Assembly: GCA_002505185.1 (NCBI GenBank)
Contig: DAUP01000093.1
Coordinates: 6,886-18,669 of the forward strand
Reading direction: 5' to 3'
From: Ferroplasmaceae archaeon UBA567
GTDB taxonomy: Archaea; Thermoplasmatota; Thermoplasmata; Thermoplasmatales; Thermoplasmataceae
DNA: 11,784 nucleotides
In this document: positions 6,213 to 11,784 of the stretch, piece after piece
How positions within the stretch are numbered: position 1 is the stretch's first letter
How the letters are laid out: each line of letters begins with the position of its first letter
Translations under genes and position numbers: made by a program
The notes under the pieces: generated by a model
Told to the model about the DNA's origin: nothing
What the model saw: only the letters and a program-made list of their open reading frames with translations
The model's database searches: none

Positions 6213-7178
6213 TTGAAATTAAAGGACCTCGGGGAAAGGAAAATTATAGAGATATTAGAATATGGAGAAACCGGCCTGGAGGAGAAGGATGATTGTGCCC
6301 TGATAGAGTATGGGAACTCATATATCCTTCTTTCAACAGATTTAATCACAAGGAAAACACACATACCAGAAGGTACGAACCCATTTCTGGCAGGGAAATT
6401 CTTTGCGGCAATAAATCTAAGCGACGTGGCAGCAATGGCCGGAATTCCTCTGGGATTTCTGGTTTCACTTTCCGTTTCCCCTGAATATGAAATTGAATAC
6501 CTTCAGGAGTTTTACAGAGGAATAAGACATGAACTTGGAAAATTTCATGCTTCAATCATTGGCGGGGACACAAAGGAAGGCTGTGACTTTACAGCCTCAG
6601 GCACCATAGTGGGAAAGCAGTCCCCTGATCTTGTAAGGAGAAGGTCTGACATAGCAGAGGGACAGTATCTCCTGGTAACAAACTCTCTCGGTTCTGCTGG
6701 TGCCGGATACATATATTATACATACGGAATTGACAGGGAACTTGGAATCAAGAAGATGCTTGATGTGGAACCAAGGATAAATGAAGCGTTAAAAATTAGT
6801 GCGGGGGGTGCAAAATTCATGATGGATCTGTCAGATGGAGTTTTTGCATCAATACACCAGGTTTCAATGGATTTTGGAGTCGGTTTTAAGATTTATGGAA
6901 ATAAAATACCGATCGATGAAGACGTTAAAGCCGCAGCAGCCGTTTCAGGCTTTTCCATTGATGATATAGCATTATCCTTCGGTGGAGATTACGAGCTTAT
7001 GTTTACAGTGGAGAAATCTTCAATTAAAGAGTTTACACAGGCAATGGACAGGGAAAAAATAGAGGTTCATTGCATAGGCGAAACATATAATGGGGATAAC
7101 GTAATTTATGACAAATCATGGGTTCCAATAAAGAATGTAGGATATGAACATTTCAACAAAATTCCCCTTAATAAATAA
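6213..7178 (+). CDS. thiL: Thiamine-monophosphate kinase ThiL
   Basis: A 321-residue member of the AIR-synthase-like superfamily, of typical ThiL length. It phosphorylates thiamine monophosphate to thiamine diphosphate with ATP, the last step of thiamine cofactor synthesis, in the cytoplasm. Signatures run in order: GERKIIEIL at the N-terminus (7-15), the Mg-binding acidic pair in KDDCAL (25-30), STDLITRKTH (41-50), NLSDVAAMAG (68-77), IIGGDTKEG (115-123), KFMMDLSDG (201-209) and SFGGDYELMFT (255-265). The start is TTG at 6213-6215: the conserved GERKII motif begins six residues later, and the next in-frame ATG is about 75 codons downstream. It is divergent from the chorismate mutase gene with 94 bp between the starts, and followed by the chaperone operon, which has its own promoter. 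Confidence 0.93.
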   Translation: MKLKDLGERKIIEILEYGETGLEEKDDCALIEYGNSYILLSTDLITRKTHIPEGTNPFLAGKFFAAINLSDVAAMAGIPLGFLVSLSVSPEYEIEYLQEFYRGIRHELGKFHASIIGGDTKEGCDFTASGTIVGKQSPDLVRRRSDIAEGQYLLVTNSLGSAGAGYIYYTYGIDRELGIKKMLDVEPRINEALKISAGGAKFMMDLSDGVFASIHQVSMDFGVGFKIYGNKIPIDEDVKAAAAVSGFSIDDIALSFGGDYELMFTVEKSSIKEFTQAMDREKIEVHCIGETYNGDNVIYDKSWVPIKNVGYEHFNKIPLNK

Positions 7179-7190
7179 TATCAAAAATGT

Positions 7191-7220
7191 AAATATTTAT
7201 ATAGAAAATATTTATATAGA
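7191..7220 (+). repeat. Tandem 15-bp repeat containing duplicated TATA elements, probable grpE-dnaK-dnaJ promoter
   Basis: Two perfect, directly adjacent copies of AAATATTTATATAGA occupy 7191-7205 and 7206-7220. Each holds an ATTTATATA-type TATA box, so two start sites 15 nt apart, near 7225 and 7240, are predicted. This is the only good promoter between thiL and grpE; no TATA element lies at the leaderless distance from the grpE start. A duplicated core promoter is unusual and may serve strong or heat-inducible expression of the chaperones. Confidence 0.65.
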
Positions 7221-7269
7221 AGAACAAATGTATGTGTCGTCAACTACCTCTGCCTGAAGGATTTGTTCT
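7221..7269 (+). other. Inverted repeat in the chaperone operon leader
   Basis: Perfect 9-bp arms AGAACAAAT (7221-7229) and ATTTGTTCT (7261-7269) are separated by 31 nt. The left arm abuts the tandem TATA repeat and is near the predicted transcription start from the upstream copy. It could be a protein operator for a heat-shock repressor or the stem of an RNA hairpin at the mRNA 5' end. Its loop holds a GTCAACTACC string that resembles ends of IS200/IS605-type elements. Confidence 0.4.
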
Positions 7270-7490
7270 GTGAGAAATAGCACAGGAATTTATTAGGGGG
7301 CCGTGAAAAACATGAAAGAAAGTCAGAAGTTAGACCGGAGAGATGCATACGCATCTGGGAAATCAATCCGTATAAAAGGAGGAGAAAAGAATATGGATAT
7401 AAGCACGAAGAATGTCAAACCGATAAAATACGGCAAAGGATTCGGGTTCACTGCAGAATCCCCCCCCACACTTTCGTATGGGGTCTCATT
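7231..7490 (+). mobile_element. Possible relic of an IS200/IS605-type (TnpB-associated) element in the grpE leader
   Basis: The left part has GTCAACTACCTCTGCCTGAA (from 7239) and the right part GAATCCCCCCCCACACTTTC (from 7457), followed by the 3' hairpin arm ending in GGGG. From general knowledge, strings of the type GTCAACTACC and GAATCCCC-hairpin-GGGG occur at ends of IS200/IS605 elements and of their guide RNAs. There is no tnpA or tnpB gene between them, only about 260 bp. This is a pattern resemblance, not an alignment, and the exact ends are not determined. Confidence 0.25.
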
Positions 7491-7500
7491 GGTGGTGTAA
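7312..7500 (+). CDS. Small ORF in the grpE leader, function unknown
   Basis: A 62-residue frame from ATG 7312 (GTGA five bases upstream), ending at 7500 within the grpE Shine-Dalgarno region. A GTG nine bases earlier (7303) is also in frame. Inside it, ATG 7393 has a much stronger site, GGAGGAG at 7378-7384 with 8-nt spacing, and would give 35 residues beginning MDISTKNVKPIKYGKGFGF. The C-terminus reads TAESPPTLSYGVSLVV, recalling tails encoded at the end of some tnpB genes. A run of eight C (7460-7467) lies in the codons for SPP. Dropping one C, or a +1 shift there, would join this frame to that of grpE through a segment containing MGSHWWCKMNHK. I cannot name it: genuine leader peptide, mobile-element relic and chance ORF are all possible. 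Confidence 0.35.
   Translation: MKESQKLDRRDAYASGKSIRIKGGEKNMDISTKNVKPIKYGKGFGFTAESPPTLSYGVSLVV
7464..7483 (+). other. RNA hairpin just upstream of the grpE ribosome binding site
   Basis: CCCCACAC (7464-7471) can pair with GTATGGGG (7476-7483), giving seven pairs and one C-A mismatch around a 4-nt TTTC loop. It starts within the C8 run and ends 7 nt before the grpE Shine-Dalgarno GGTGGTG (7491-7497). A G5 run at 7296-7300 could compete for the same C tract, so alternative folds are possible. Plausible roles are translational control of grpE, stimulation of frameshifting at the C run, or the terminal hairpin of a former insertion element. Confidence 0.45.
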
Positions 7501-7501
7501 G

Positions 7502-8014
7502 ATGAATCACAAAGAATATAATAGGCCCCTAGAATTCGATATAGAACAGGTAAAGAAGAGAAATAAGATGAAGGACAGGGAAGAAATGGAAAAATATAAG
7601 CAGTTATATACAGATACAGTCGCTGACCTCAACGATTACAAAAATCTATATATACGCCAGCGTTCAGAGATGGAAAACTATTCAAAATACAAGGAAAGAG
7701 AAATAAACAACATTCGCAAAAATGCCAGCAGCGATCTTATCAAGGAACTCTTGCCTGTTCTGGACACACTGGATGCAGGCGTTACCCACGACCCAAGACT
7801 TGAACCTGTAAGGTCACAATTGCTAAAAGTCTTACAGTCACACGGGTTGCAGGTAATAGATGGAAAAGGGAAGAAATATGACCCGAATCTTGAGGAGGCA
7901 GTAGGTGTGCTTGATCAGGGAGAGGACGGGACCGTTCTGGAAGAGGTTCAGAAAGGTTATACACTTAATGGTGATGTTCTAAGGACATCAAAAGTAATAG
8001 TTTCAAAAAGGTGA
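7502..8014 (+). CDS. grpE: GrpE, nucleotide exchange factor of DnaK
   Basis: A 170-residue GrpE, which releases ADP from DnaK to reset its substrate cycle. ATG 7502 is chosen because GGTGGTG (7491-7497) precedes it by four bases; an in-frame ATG at 7478 would add eight residues and lacks such a site. Residues about 12-75 form the long, charged, coiled-coil helix (EQVKKRNKMKDREEMEKYKQ). Residues 76-112 are the dimeric helical-bundle region (SSDLIKELLPVLDTLD). Residues 113-170 are the beta domain that contacts the DnaK nucleotide-binding domain, ending with the family signature EEVQKGYTLNGDVLRTSKVI (148-167). It is the first chaperone gene of the operon; its stop codon overlaps the GGTGA Shine-Dalgarno of dnaK. 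The long leader upstream is the likely control region. Confidence 0.93.
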   Translation: MNHKEYNRPLEFDIEQVKKRNKMKDREEMEKYKQLYTDTVADLNDYKNLYIRQRSEMENYSKYKEREINNIRKNASSDLIKELLPVLDTLDAGVTHDPRLEPVRSQLLKVLQSHGLQVIDGKGKKYDPNLEEAVGVLDQGEDGTVLEEVQKGYTLNGDVLRTSKVIVSKR

Positions 8015-8020
8015 AGTAAA

Positions 8021-9901
8021 ATGAGTAAAATAATAGGTATAGATCTTGGTACAAGTAATTCGGCAGCAGCTGTTGTTATTTCCGGCAAGCCTGAAACCAT
8101 TCCGGCTGCGGAAGGAGTTTCATTGGGTGGGAAATCTTTTCCCAGTTATGTGGCATTCACGAAGGATGGACAACTTCTGGTTGGAGAACCAGCCAGAAGA
8201 CAGGCACTCCTTAACCCAGAAGGTACAATATATGGTGCAAAAAGGAAAATGGGAACAGATTTCAAATACAAAATATTTGGAAAAGAATATACTCCGCAGC
8301 AGGTCTCAGCATTTATACTCCAGAAAATTAAGAAGGATGCTGAATCATTCCTAGGTGAGCCTGTAAACGATGCAGTAATAACTGTCCCAGCATATTTCAA
8401 TGACAACCAGAGGCAGGCAACAAAGGATGCAGGCGCCATCGCTGGATTAAATGTGAAGAGGATTATAAATGAGCCTACAGCCGCATGCATGGCTTACGGA
8501 ATAGACAAACTTAATGAAACGCTTAAAATTCTTATTTATGATTTTGGTGGTGGTACGCTGGATGTGACAGTAATGGATTTCGGGCAGGGTGTTTTTGAGG
8601 TAATGTCTACATCAGGAGATACAAAACTTGGTGGTAGCGATATGGATGAAGCCATAGTGAACTTCCTGGCAGATGATTTCAAATCAACGGAAGGAATTGA
8701 TCTCAGGAAGGATAAATCTGCATACATAAGGCTAAGAGATGCGGCAGAAAAGGCAAAAATAGAGCTGTCCACAGTTCTTGAATCCGACATAAACCTGCCC
8801 TATATAACTGCAACCCAGGATGGCCCAAAGCATCTGGAATACAAATTAACCCGTGCAAAGCTGGAGGAACTTATCGCCCCTATAGTCGGAAAGTCTTCCC
8901 AATCCCTTGACAAAGCGCTGGAGGGGGCAAAACTTTCTAAGGGTGATATAAACAAAATCATACTCATTGGAGGGCCTACCAGAATGCCATATGTGAGGAA
9001 ATACGTTGAAGATTATTTTGGCAAGAAGGTGGAAGGAGGAGTAGACCCCATGCAGGCAGTAGCAACAGGTGCAGCAATTCAGGGTGGAGTCCTGATGGGA
9101 GACATAAAAGACATAGTGCTTCTGGATGTAACTCCACTTACCCTTGGTATTGAAACTGTTGGTGGTGTCATGACTCCATTGATCAGTGCCAATTCTACAA
9201 TACCCACAAAGAAAACACAGATATTTTCAACTGCAGCTGATATGCAAACTTCGGTCGAAATTCATATAGTACAGGGAGAAAGGCCGCTGGTAAAAGATGA
9301 TGTGTCTTTGGGCAACTTTGTACTGACAGGCATAGCACCCGCACCAAGAGGAGTTCCACAGATAGAAGTAACATTTGATATTGATGCAAATGGCATACTG
9401 AATGTTTCTGCAAAGGATAAGGGTACAGGAAAATCCCAGAGTATTTCAATCAGTGCCTCAAACAAACTTTCAAAGGATGAAATAGAGAAAATGAAAAAGG
9501 AAGCTGAACAGTTTGCAGAGGATGATAAGAAGGAGAAAGAAAGAATAGAAACCCTGAATAACGGAGAATCACTGGCATATACAGTAGAAAAAACAATAAA
9601 CGAAGCTGGAGACAAGCTCGATGATGCAACAAAGGATAAAATGAAGGGCTTTGTTAAAGATCTTAAGGATGCTGTTGAAAAGAAAGACACAGAAAAGGTA
9701 AAGGAACTAACCGAAACACTGACAAAAGAGATGACTGAGGTATATACAAAGATGGCTCAGGCACAGCAACCTAACCAGGATGCAAATCAGCAATCAGAAG
9801 AGCAGGAAGAACAGAACCAGGAATCTTCCCAGGAAAAGGATAGTGGAAATCAGGACTCTGACGACAATACAGTAAATACAGACTATAAAGAAAACCAATG
9901 A
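8021..9901 (+). CDS. dnaK: DnaK, Hsp70 chaperone
   Basis: A 626-residue Hsp70 that binds exposed hydrophobic peptides in an ATP-controlled cycle with DnaJ and GrpE. The nucleotide-binding domain spans 1-365: IIGIDLGTSNS (4-14), VPAYFNDNQRQATKDAG (122-138), IINEPTAA (148-155), YDFGGGTLDVTVM (173-185) and GGPTRMPYV (317-325). The interdomain linker is DIVLLDVTPLTLGIET (364-379). The substrate-binding beta domain and helical lid follow, then a disordered Gln/Glu/Asp-rich tail from about 575, replacing the usual short EEVD-like bacterial tail. Near residue 80 the protein runs directly from KRKMGTDFKYKIFGKEYTPQ into subdomain IB and lacks the roughly 24-residue insertion of proteobacterial DnaK, as do Gram-positive and archaeal homologues. 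ATG 8021 has GGTGA at 8010-8014, overlapping the grpE stop. Confidence 0.98.
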   Translation: MSKIIGIDLGTSNSAAAVVISGKPETIPAAEGVSLGGKSFPSYVAFTKDGQLLVGEPARRQALLNPEGTIYGAKRKMGTDFKYKIFGKEYTPQQVSAFILQKIKKDAESFLGEPVNDAVITVPAYFNDNQRQATKDAGAIAGLNVKRIINEPTAACMAYGIDKLNETLKILIYDFGGGTLDVTVMDFGQGVFEVMSTSGDTKLGGSDMDEAIVNFLADDFKSTEGIDLRKDKSAYIRLRDAAEKAKIELSTVLESDINLPYITATQDGPKHLEYKLTRAKLEELIAPIVGKSSQSLDKALEGAKLSKGDINKIILIGGPTRMPYVRKYVEDYFGKKVEGGVDPMQAVATGAAIQGGVLMGDIKDIVLLDVTPLTLGIETVGGVMTPLISANSTIPTKKTQIFSTAADMQTSVEIHIVQGERPLVKDDVSLGNFVLTGIAPAPRGVPQIEVTFDIDANGILNVSAKDKGTGKSQSISISASNKLSKDEIEKMKKEAEQFAEDDKKEKERIETLNNGESLAYTVEKTINEAGDKLDDATKDKMKGFVKDLKDAVEKKDTEKVKELTETLTKEMTEVYTKMAQAQQPNQDANQQSEEQEEQNQESSQEKDSGNQDSDDNTVNTDYKENQ

Positions 9902-9907
9902 GCTAAA

Positions 9908-11011
9908 ATGTCAGAAGATTATTATAAGGTGCTGGGAGTAGACAAAACCGCATCACAGGATGAAATTCGGGCTAAGTTCAGGGAACTGGCGAAGAAATAT
10001 CATCCTGATGTCAATGCCGGCAGCAAGGAAGCTGAACAGAAATTCAAGGAAATTGCAGAGGCATATGAGGTACTCTCTGATCCAAAGAAACGACAGCAAT
10101 ATGACGCTACCGGTTCCACTACCTTCGGAGATGCAGGTGGAGCAGGAGGGTCAAGCTTCAACTGGGAAAATTTCTCCCATTTTGATGACATTAACGATAT
10201 ATTTAATACAATATTTGGTGGCGGATTTAGCAGGAGCAATTCTGGAGGATTCTATGGCGGATATAACACCCAACCAGACCTTGATATCTATATAAAGGTT
10301 AATGTAACCATGGAAGATGCATACTACGGGGCATCAAAGCCCATCAAATTCAGAAGAAACGCTATGTGCGAAGCCTGTAATGGAAGCGGTGCTGAGGGCG
10401 GAGTTTTGATAACCTGCCCCACATGCCATGGTACCGGCCAGGAGCGGATAAGCCGTGGTCAGGGATTTTTTAACTTTGTTCAGGTAGTTGTGTGCCGCAC
10501 ATGTAATGGCAGAGGGAAAATACCGAAAACACCATGTAGGACCTGTGCTGGCAAAGGATATGTGCCCAAAATAGAAAACATTTCTATAAATGTACCAAAG
10601 GGTGTTGACACAAATACCCGGCTGAGAACACAGAAGCTCGGCAATTCCCTCGGAGGAGTTACTGGAGATCTTTATGCAGTGGTATATATACAGCCAAATC
10701 CAAATATAAAACGTACGGGAGACAATTTATACTTAAAAGAGGCCATAGATTTCCCCACAGCAGCTCTTGGCGGGACCATAGAAATTCCTCTGTTCAGAGA
10801 AAAATTCACTTTAAACATACCGCCTGGAAGCCAGCCTGATGATGTTTTAAGAATTAAAGGCGCCGGAATGCCCAGACTAACTTCCCGCGGAAGTGGTGAT
10901 CTGCTTGTTGTCCTCAAATTGCAGGTTCCAAAGCATCTTACATCCAGGGAAAAAGAATTAATAGAAGACCTCAAGAGTGAACCGGTTAAAAAGTCATGGT
11001 TCCACATATAG
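9908..11011 (+). CDS. dnaJ: DnaJ, Hsp40 co-chaperone
   Basis: A 367-residue class I (type A) DnaJ that delivers substrates to DnaK and stimulates its ATPase. The J domain is at 1-68 with the essential HPD at 32-34. A Gly/Phe-rich linker covers about 74-120. Four zinc-finger repeats follow: CEACNGSG, CPTCHGTG, CRTCNGRG and CRTCAGKG, with Cys154/157, 170/173, 196/199 and 210/213, all eight intact. The C-terminal substrate-binding domains occupy about 219-350. The gene starts 6 bp after the dnaK stop; no GGTGA-type site precedes its ATG, unlike grpE and dnaK, so translation probably depends on termination of dnaK. It closes the operon. The complete grpE-dnaK-dnaJ set in an archaeon is usually explained by ancient transfer from bacteria. 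Confidence 0.98.
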   Translation: MSEDYYKVLGVDKTASQDEIRAKFRELAKKYHPDVNAGSKEAEQKFKEIAEAYEVLSDPKKRQQYDATGSTTFGDAGGAGGSSFNWENFSHFDDINDIFNTIFGGGFSRSNSGGFYGGYNTQPDLDIYIKVNVTMEDAYYGASKPIKFRRNAMCEACNGSGAEGGVLITCPTCHGTGQERISRGQGFFNFVQVVVCRTCNGRGKIPKTPCRTCAGKGYVPKIENISINVPKGVDTNTRLRTQKLGNSLGGVTGDLYAVVYIQPNPNIKRTGDNLYLKEAIDFPTAALGGTIEIPLFREKFTLNIPPGSQPDDVLRIKGAGMPRLTSRGSGDLLVVLKLQVPKHLTSREKELIEDLKSEPVKKSWFHI

Positions 11012-11018
11012 AAATAAA

Positions 11019-11023
11019 TTTTT
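11019..11023 (+). terminator. Weak oligo-T terminator after dnaJ
   Basis: A T5 run begins eight bases after the dnaJ stop codon, and another T5 tract lies near 11082-11086. Short oligo-T runs can end archaeal transcription; nothing stronger is seen before the next promoter. Confidence 0.3.
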
Positions 11024-11108
11024 CTACCATTTATAATATTAAGCAATACCTGTCATTCACACTATTGATTTTAAAGCTTAATTTTTCTAGAGGCAATACT
11101 ACAGGATA

Positions 11109-11120
11109 AAATTATAATAT
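11109..11120 (+). promoter_or_regulatory. Promoter of the GNAT acetyltransferase gene
   Basis: AAATTATAATAT is centred about 25 nt before the ATG at 11140, with no Shine-Dalgarno, so the gene is probably transcribed separately from the chaperone operon as a leaderless mRNA. Confidence 0.5.
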
Positions 11121-11139
11121 CCTTCAATTATCACAATCA

Positions 11140-11613
11140 ATGGAAATATTGCCAGTTAGAAATGGAGATGAACTGGATATAATAAAAGTTGCAGAGAGAT
11201 CATGGAAATATGCTTATAAAGGCATATACACAGATGCGTATATACAGTACTGGATAAATAAATACTATGCAGTAAACAAAATAAAAACTGAGATAAAAGA
11301 ATCAATTGAGAATACCAATCCTTTATTTTATGGACTGTTTGATCGTAATGTGCTTGTAGGATTTATAGAAATAAATAAAATCAATAAAATATTGCTAAGA
11401 TTTTATCTGGAACCCACCTATATAGGACATGGATACGGCACTCAACTATTTAACACAGTAGAAAAAATCATCATGGCCGAAAAAATTTCCAACATTGAAT
11501 TATATGTAAATCAATTAAACTATAATGCAATATCATTTTACAAAAAACTTGGTTTTCAAATAATAAAGGAGGATAATGAGGATTATATAATAGAAAAATA
11601 CTATAATAAATAA
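11140..11613 (+). CDS. GNAT-family N-acetyltransferase
   Basis: A 157-residue single-domain GNAT protein of normal length. The N-terminal segment ERSWKYAYKGIYTDAYIQYW (19-38) is the typical acceptor-side helix pair. LRFYLEPTYIGHGYGTQLFN (86-105) is motif A, the acetyl-CoA pyrophosphate loop, with the glycines of GHGYG at 96-100; the usual first Arg/Gln of that loop is replaced by Ile95. YVNQLNYNAISFYKKLGF (122-139) is motif B, ending with the family's 'N..A..FY.k.GF' signature. It transfers an acetyl group from acetyl-CoA to an amine; the acceptor (protein N-terminus, small molecule or antibiotic) cannot be told. It has its own promoter and no functional link to the chaperone genes beyond adjacency. 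Confidence 0.88.
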   Translation: MEILPVRNGDELDIIKVAERSWKYAYKGIYTDAYIQYWINKYYAVNKIKTEIKESIENTNPLFYGLFDRNVLVGFIEINKINKILLRFYLEPTYIGHGYGTQLFNTVEKIIMAEKISNIELYVNQLNYNAISFYKKLGFQIIKEDNEDYIIEKYYNK

Positions 11614-11714
11614 TTCCTCTTTGAAATACCTTAAAAATTAAACAGATACTATTTAATCAACCATAAAAATAAAATTTTAGGGCTAAGATTACAGAATTCT
11701 TAAAAAATTAATTT

Positions 11715-11784
11715 ATGGATAATTTAGGTATTCTTTCCATCATGGGGTTCAAACAGTTAATAAATAGTATTATATATATTTGTA
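11715..11784 (+). CDS. Possible start of a gene running off the right edge
   Basis: An ATG at 11715 opens a frame that reaches the window end without a stop after 23 codons: MDNLGILSIMGFKQLINSII followed by YIC. A second in-frame ATG is at 11742. No Shine-Dalgarno is seen, and the nearest TATA-like string (about 11663-11679) would imply a short leader. The segment is hydrophobic but too short to identify. The DNA from 11614 to 11714 is AT-rich with no other visible feature. Confidence 0.2.
   Translation, partial: MDNLGILSIMGFKQLINSIIYIC

Noticed and set aside
7228..7273. Two tiny leader frames: MYVSSTTSA from 7228 and MCRQLPLPEGFVL from 7232
   Set aside because: The first could be leaderless from the upstream TATA copy, but 9 and 13 codons in such AT-rich DNA carry no evidence of translation.
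7478..7478. Upstream ATG for grpE
   Set aside because: It lies within the hairpin arm and lacks an SD, while ATG 7502 has GGTGGTG at proper spacing.
9262..9690. Minus-strand 142-residue open frame within dnaK
   Set aside because: Antisense Ser/Phe-rich shadow of Lys/Glu-rich dnaK codons; no promoter or SD.
1..11784. CRISPR arrays, rRNA, restriction, toxin-antitoxin or other defence cassettes
   Set aside because: No spaced direct repeats, RNA gene signatures or defence protein families are visible; the only tandem repeat is the 15-bp promoter duplication.

Overview
The window looks like chromosomal DNA of an acidophilic thermoplasmatalean archaeon, with a Ferroplasma-, Acidiplasma- or Cuniculiplasma-like genome the best guess. 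The grounds are: AT-rich DNA with many TATA elements about 24-27 nt upstream of start codons and no leader (leaderless mRNAs); GGTGA-type Shine-Dalgarno (SD) sites only on internal operon genes; an archaeosine radical-SAM gene (tRNA position 15, an archaeal modification); and a bacterial-type grpE-dnaK-dnaJ operon, which only some archaea carry. The genus is an inference.

Layout. (1) 1-2555: a class III aminotransferase (cut by the left edge) and an APC-family amino-acid permease form a minus-strand operon, divergent from an Lrp/AsnC-type regulator. The shared intergenic region holds an inverted repeat over the permease TATA box, so this looks like a self-contained amino-acid uptake/catabolism module with its local regulator. 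(2) 2556-3864: accessory-looking stretch with one clear gene, a pRiA4b ORF-3-like protein carrying a Cys-rich probable zinc-binding tail, flanked by about 0.2 and 0.5 kb of DNA with only short, broken open segments. (3) 3865-7178: housekeeping block. raSEA (archaeosine synthesis) converges on and overlaps tyrA by 15 bp. tyrA and an upstream chorismate mutase form a two-gene operon for the phenylpyruvate/tyrosine branch. thiL (thiamine diphosphate synthesis) is divergent from the chorismate mutase; both of these divergent genes start with non-ATG codons. (4) 7179-11011: Hsp70 chaperone operon grpE-dnaK-dnaJ behind an unusually long leader of about 280 nt. The leader contains a tandem 15-bp TATA repeat, an inverted repeat, a small ORF with its own strong SD, and a run of eight C followed by a hairpin just before the grpE SD. 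(5) 11012-11784: a leaderless GNAT acetyltransferase gene, then AT-rich DNA with a possible gene start running off the right edge.

The part least explained by known genes is the grpE leader (7191-7501). It may be a regulated heat-shock leader, a relic of an IS200/IS605-type element with its terminal hairpin, or a small ORF joined to grpE by frameshifting at the C8 run. No wholly new system can be demonstrated from the sequence alone. The chorismate mutase with an unrecognised C-terminal half and a Glu at the position of E. coli Gln88 is the other item that merits attention.
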